A stretch of DNA of 64,000 nucleotides, taken from an uncultured Candidatus Melainabacteria bacterium (GTDB lineage Bacteria > Cyanobacteriota > Vampirovibrionia > Gastranaerophilales > Gastranaerophilaceae). Location of the stretch: contig CAKVDZ010000004.1 of the NCBI GenBank assembly GCA_934728585.1, positions 124,001 through 188,000 of the forward strand. The letters are read 5' to 3'. The notes under the pieces were generated by a model that was not told where the DNA came from, searched no databases, and was given only the letters and a program-made list of their open reading frames with translations. Of the stretch, positions 63,993-64,000 are shown piece after piece (position 1 is the first letter of the stretch; every line of letters begins with the position of its first letter). The position numbers were made by a program, and so were the translations under genes.

Positions 63993-64000
63993 ATGTGGTT
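63993..64000 (+). CDS. Start of a downstream gene (cut by the window end)
   Basis: ATGTGGTT follows AAGGAGAAAATT, a good ribosome-binding site. Only two codons are visible. From the usual NfeD-stomatin pairing it may be an SPFH/band 7 protein (inference). Confidence 0.4.

Overview
The window is AT-rich chromosomal DNA from a Gram-negative-type (diderm) anaerobe. My best guess, by inference, is a gut Gastranaerophilales/Melainabacteria lineage (non-photosynthetic Cyanobacteria). The support is: a Kdo transferase (LPS), BamA with three POTRA repeats plus Skp, many prepilin-like leaders, rubrerythrin and EtfAB, a FliW-CsrA pair, and an 'NVNFG' N-terminal tag on a glucanotransferase. I saw no tRNA, rRNA, CRISPR array, transposase or prophage. 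Nearly everything is ordinary dense chromosomal coding, with many 1-20 nt gene overlaps.

Layout. 1-5621 (minus): three tandem paralogues, each with a type IV prepilin leader and a long 'IGxxAG' beta-roll-like repeat region; the two complete copies end in an S74 intramolecular chaperone domain. 5796-9704 (plus): ftsH overlapped with both subunits of a corrinoid iron-sulfur protein (AcsD, AcsC) but no CODH/ACS. 9792-14025: rubrerythrin, a secreted phospholipase-D-fold protein, and a divergent YdjC deacetylase / GtrB-type glycosyltransferase pair. 14026-14562: non-coding, hairpin-rich, with a GC-rich insert between 31-bp direct repeats. 14563-18454: glucokinase, DNA polymerase III delta and delta', then nadD-yqeK on the other strand. 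18580-24733 (minus): bamA, skp, a membrane-less FlhA/SctV cytoplasmic-domain protein and a membrane-tailed GH77 enzyme, apparently one operon. 24980-26951: orphan MalG-type permease behind a repeated operator, a STAS-like protein and an unknown protein. 27110-28280: a hydrophobic micro-peptide locus and a dmeR-dmeF metal efflux operon with its operator. 28370-28690: decayed prepilin gene. 28833-32936: XRE regulator, comEC and a phosphodiester glycosidase with a long structured leader. 33198-38079: envelope repeat proteins, fliW, csrA, TPR protein, ACT protein and a REC-HD-GYP regulator. 38144-46820: amino acid symporter, glycosyltransferase, the grpE-dnaJ-propeller-methyltransferase operon, groESL. 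46956-51025 (minus): an electron-transfer operon (NfnA-like flavoprotein, small Cys protein, EtfB, EtfA) ending in purA. 51118-60955: surface glycan locus ending with kdtA. 60956-61546: two tandem micro-peptide loci like the one at 27110. 61547-64000: class V aminotransferase, Gln-rich protein, DUF1858, NfeD.

The most promising undescribed elements are (i) the soluble FHIPEP protein in the bamA-skp operon; (ii) three short hydrophobic peptide genes, each faced by a convergent consensus promoter with identical geometry, which look like a new type I toxin-antitoxin family; and (iii) the prepilin-leader/beta-roll/S74 surface proteins. Start codons were adjusted to the best ribosome-binding site where the longest reading frame was implausible. 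All functional assignments rest on motif recognition by eye, without database searches.
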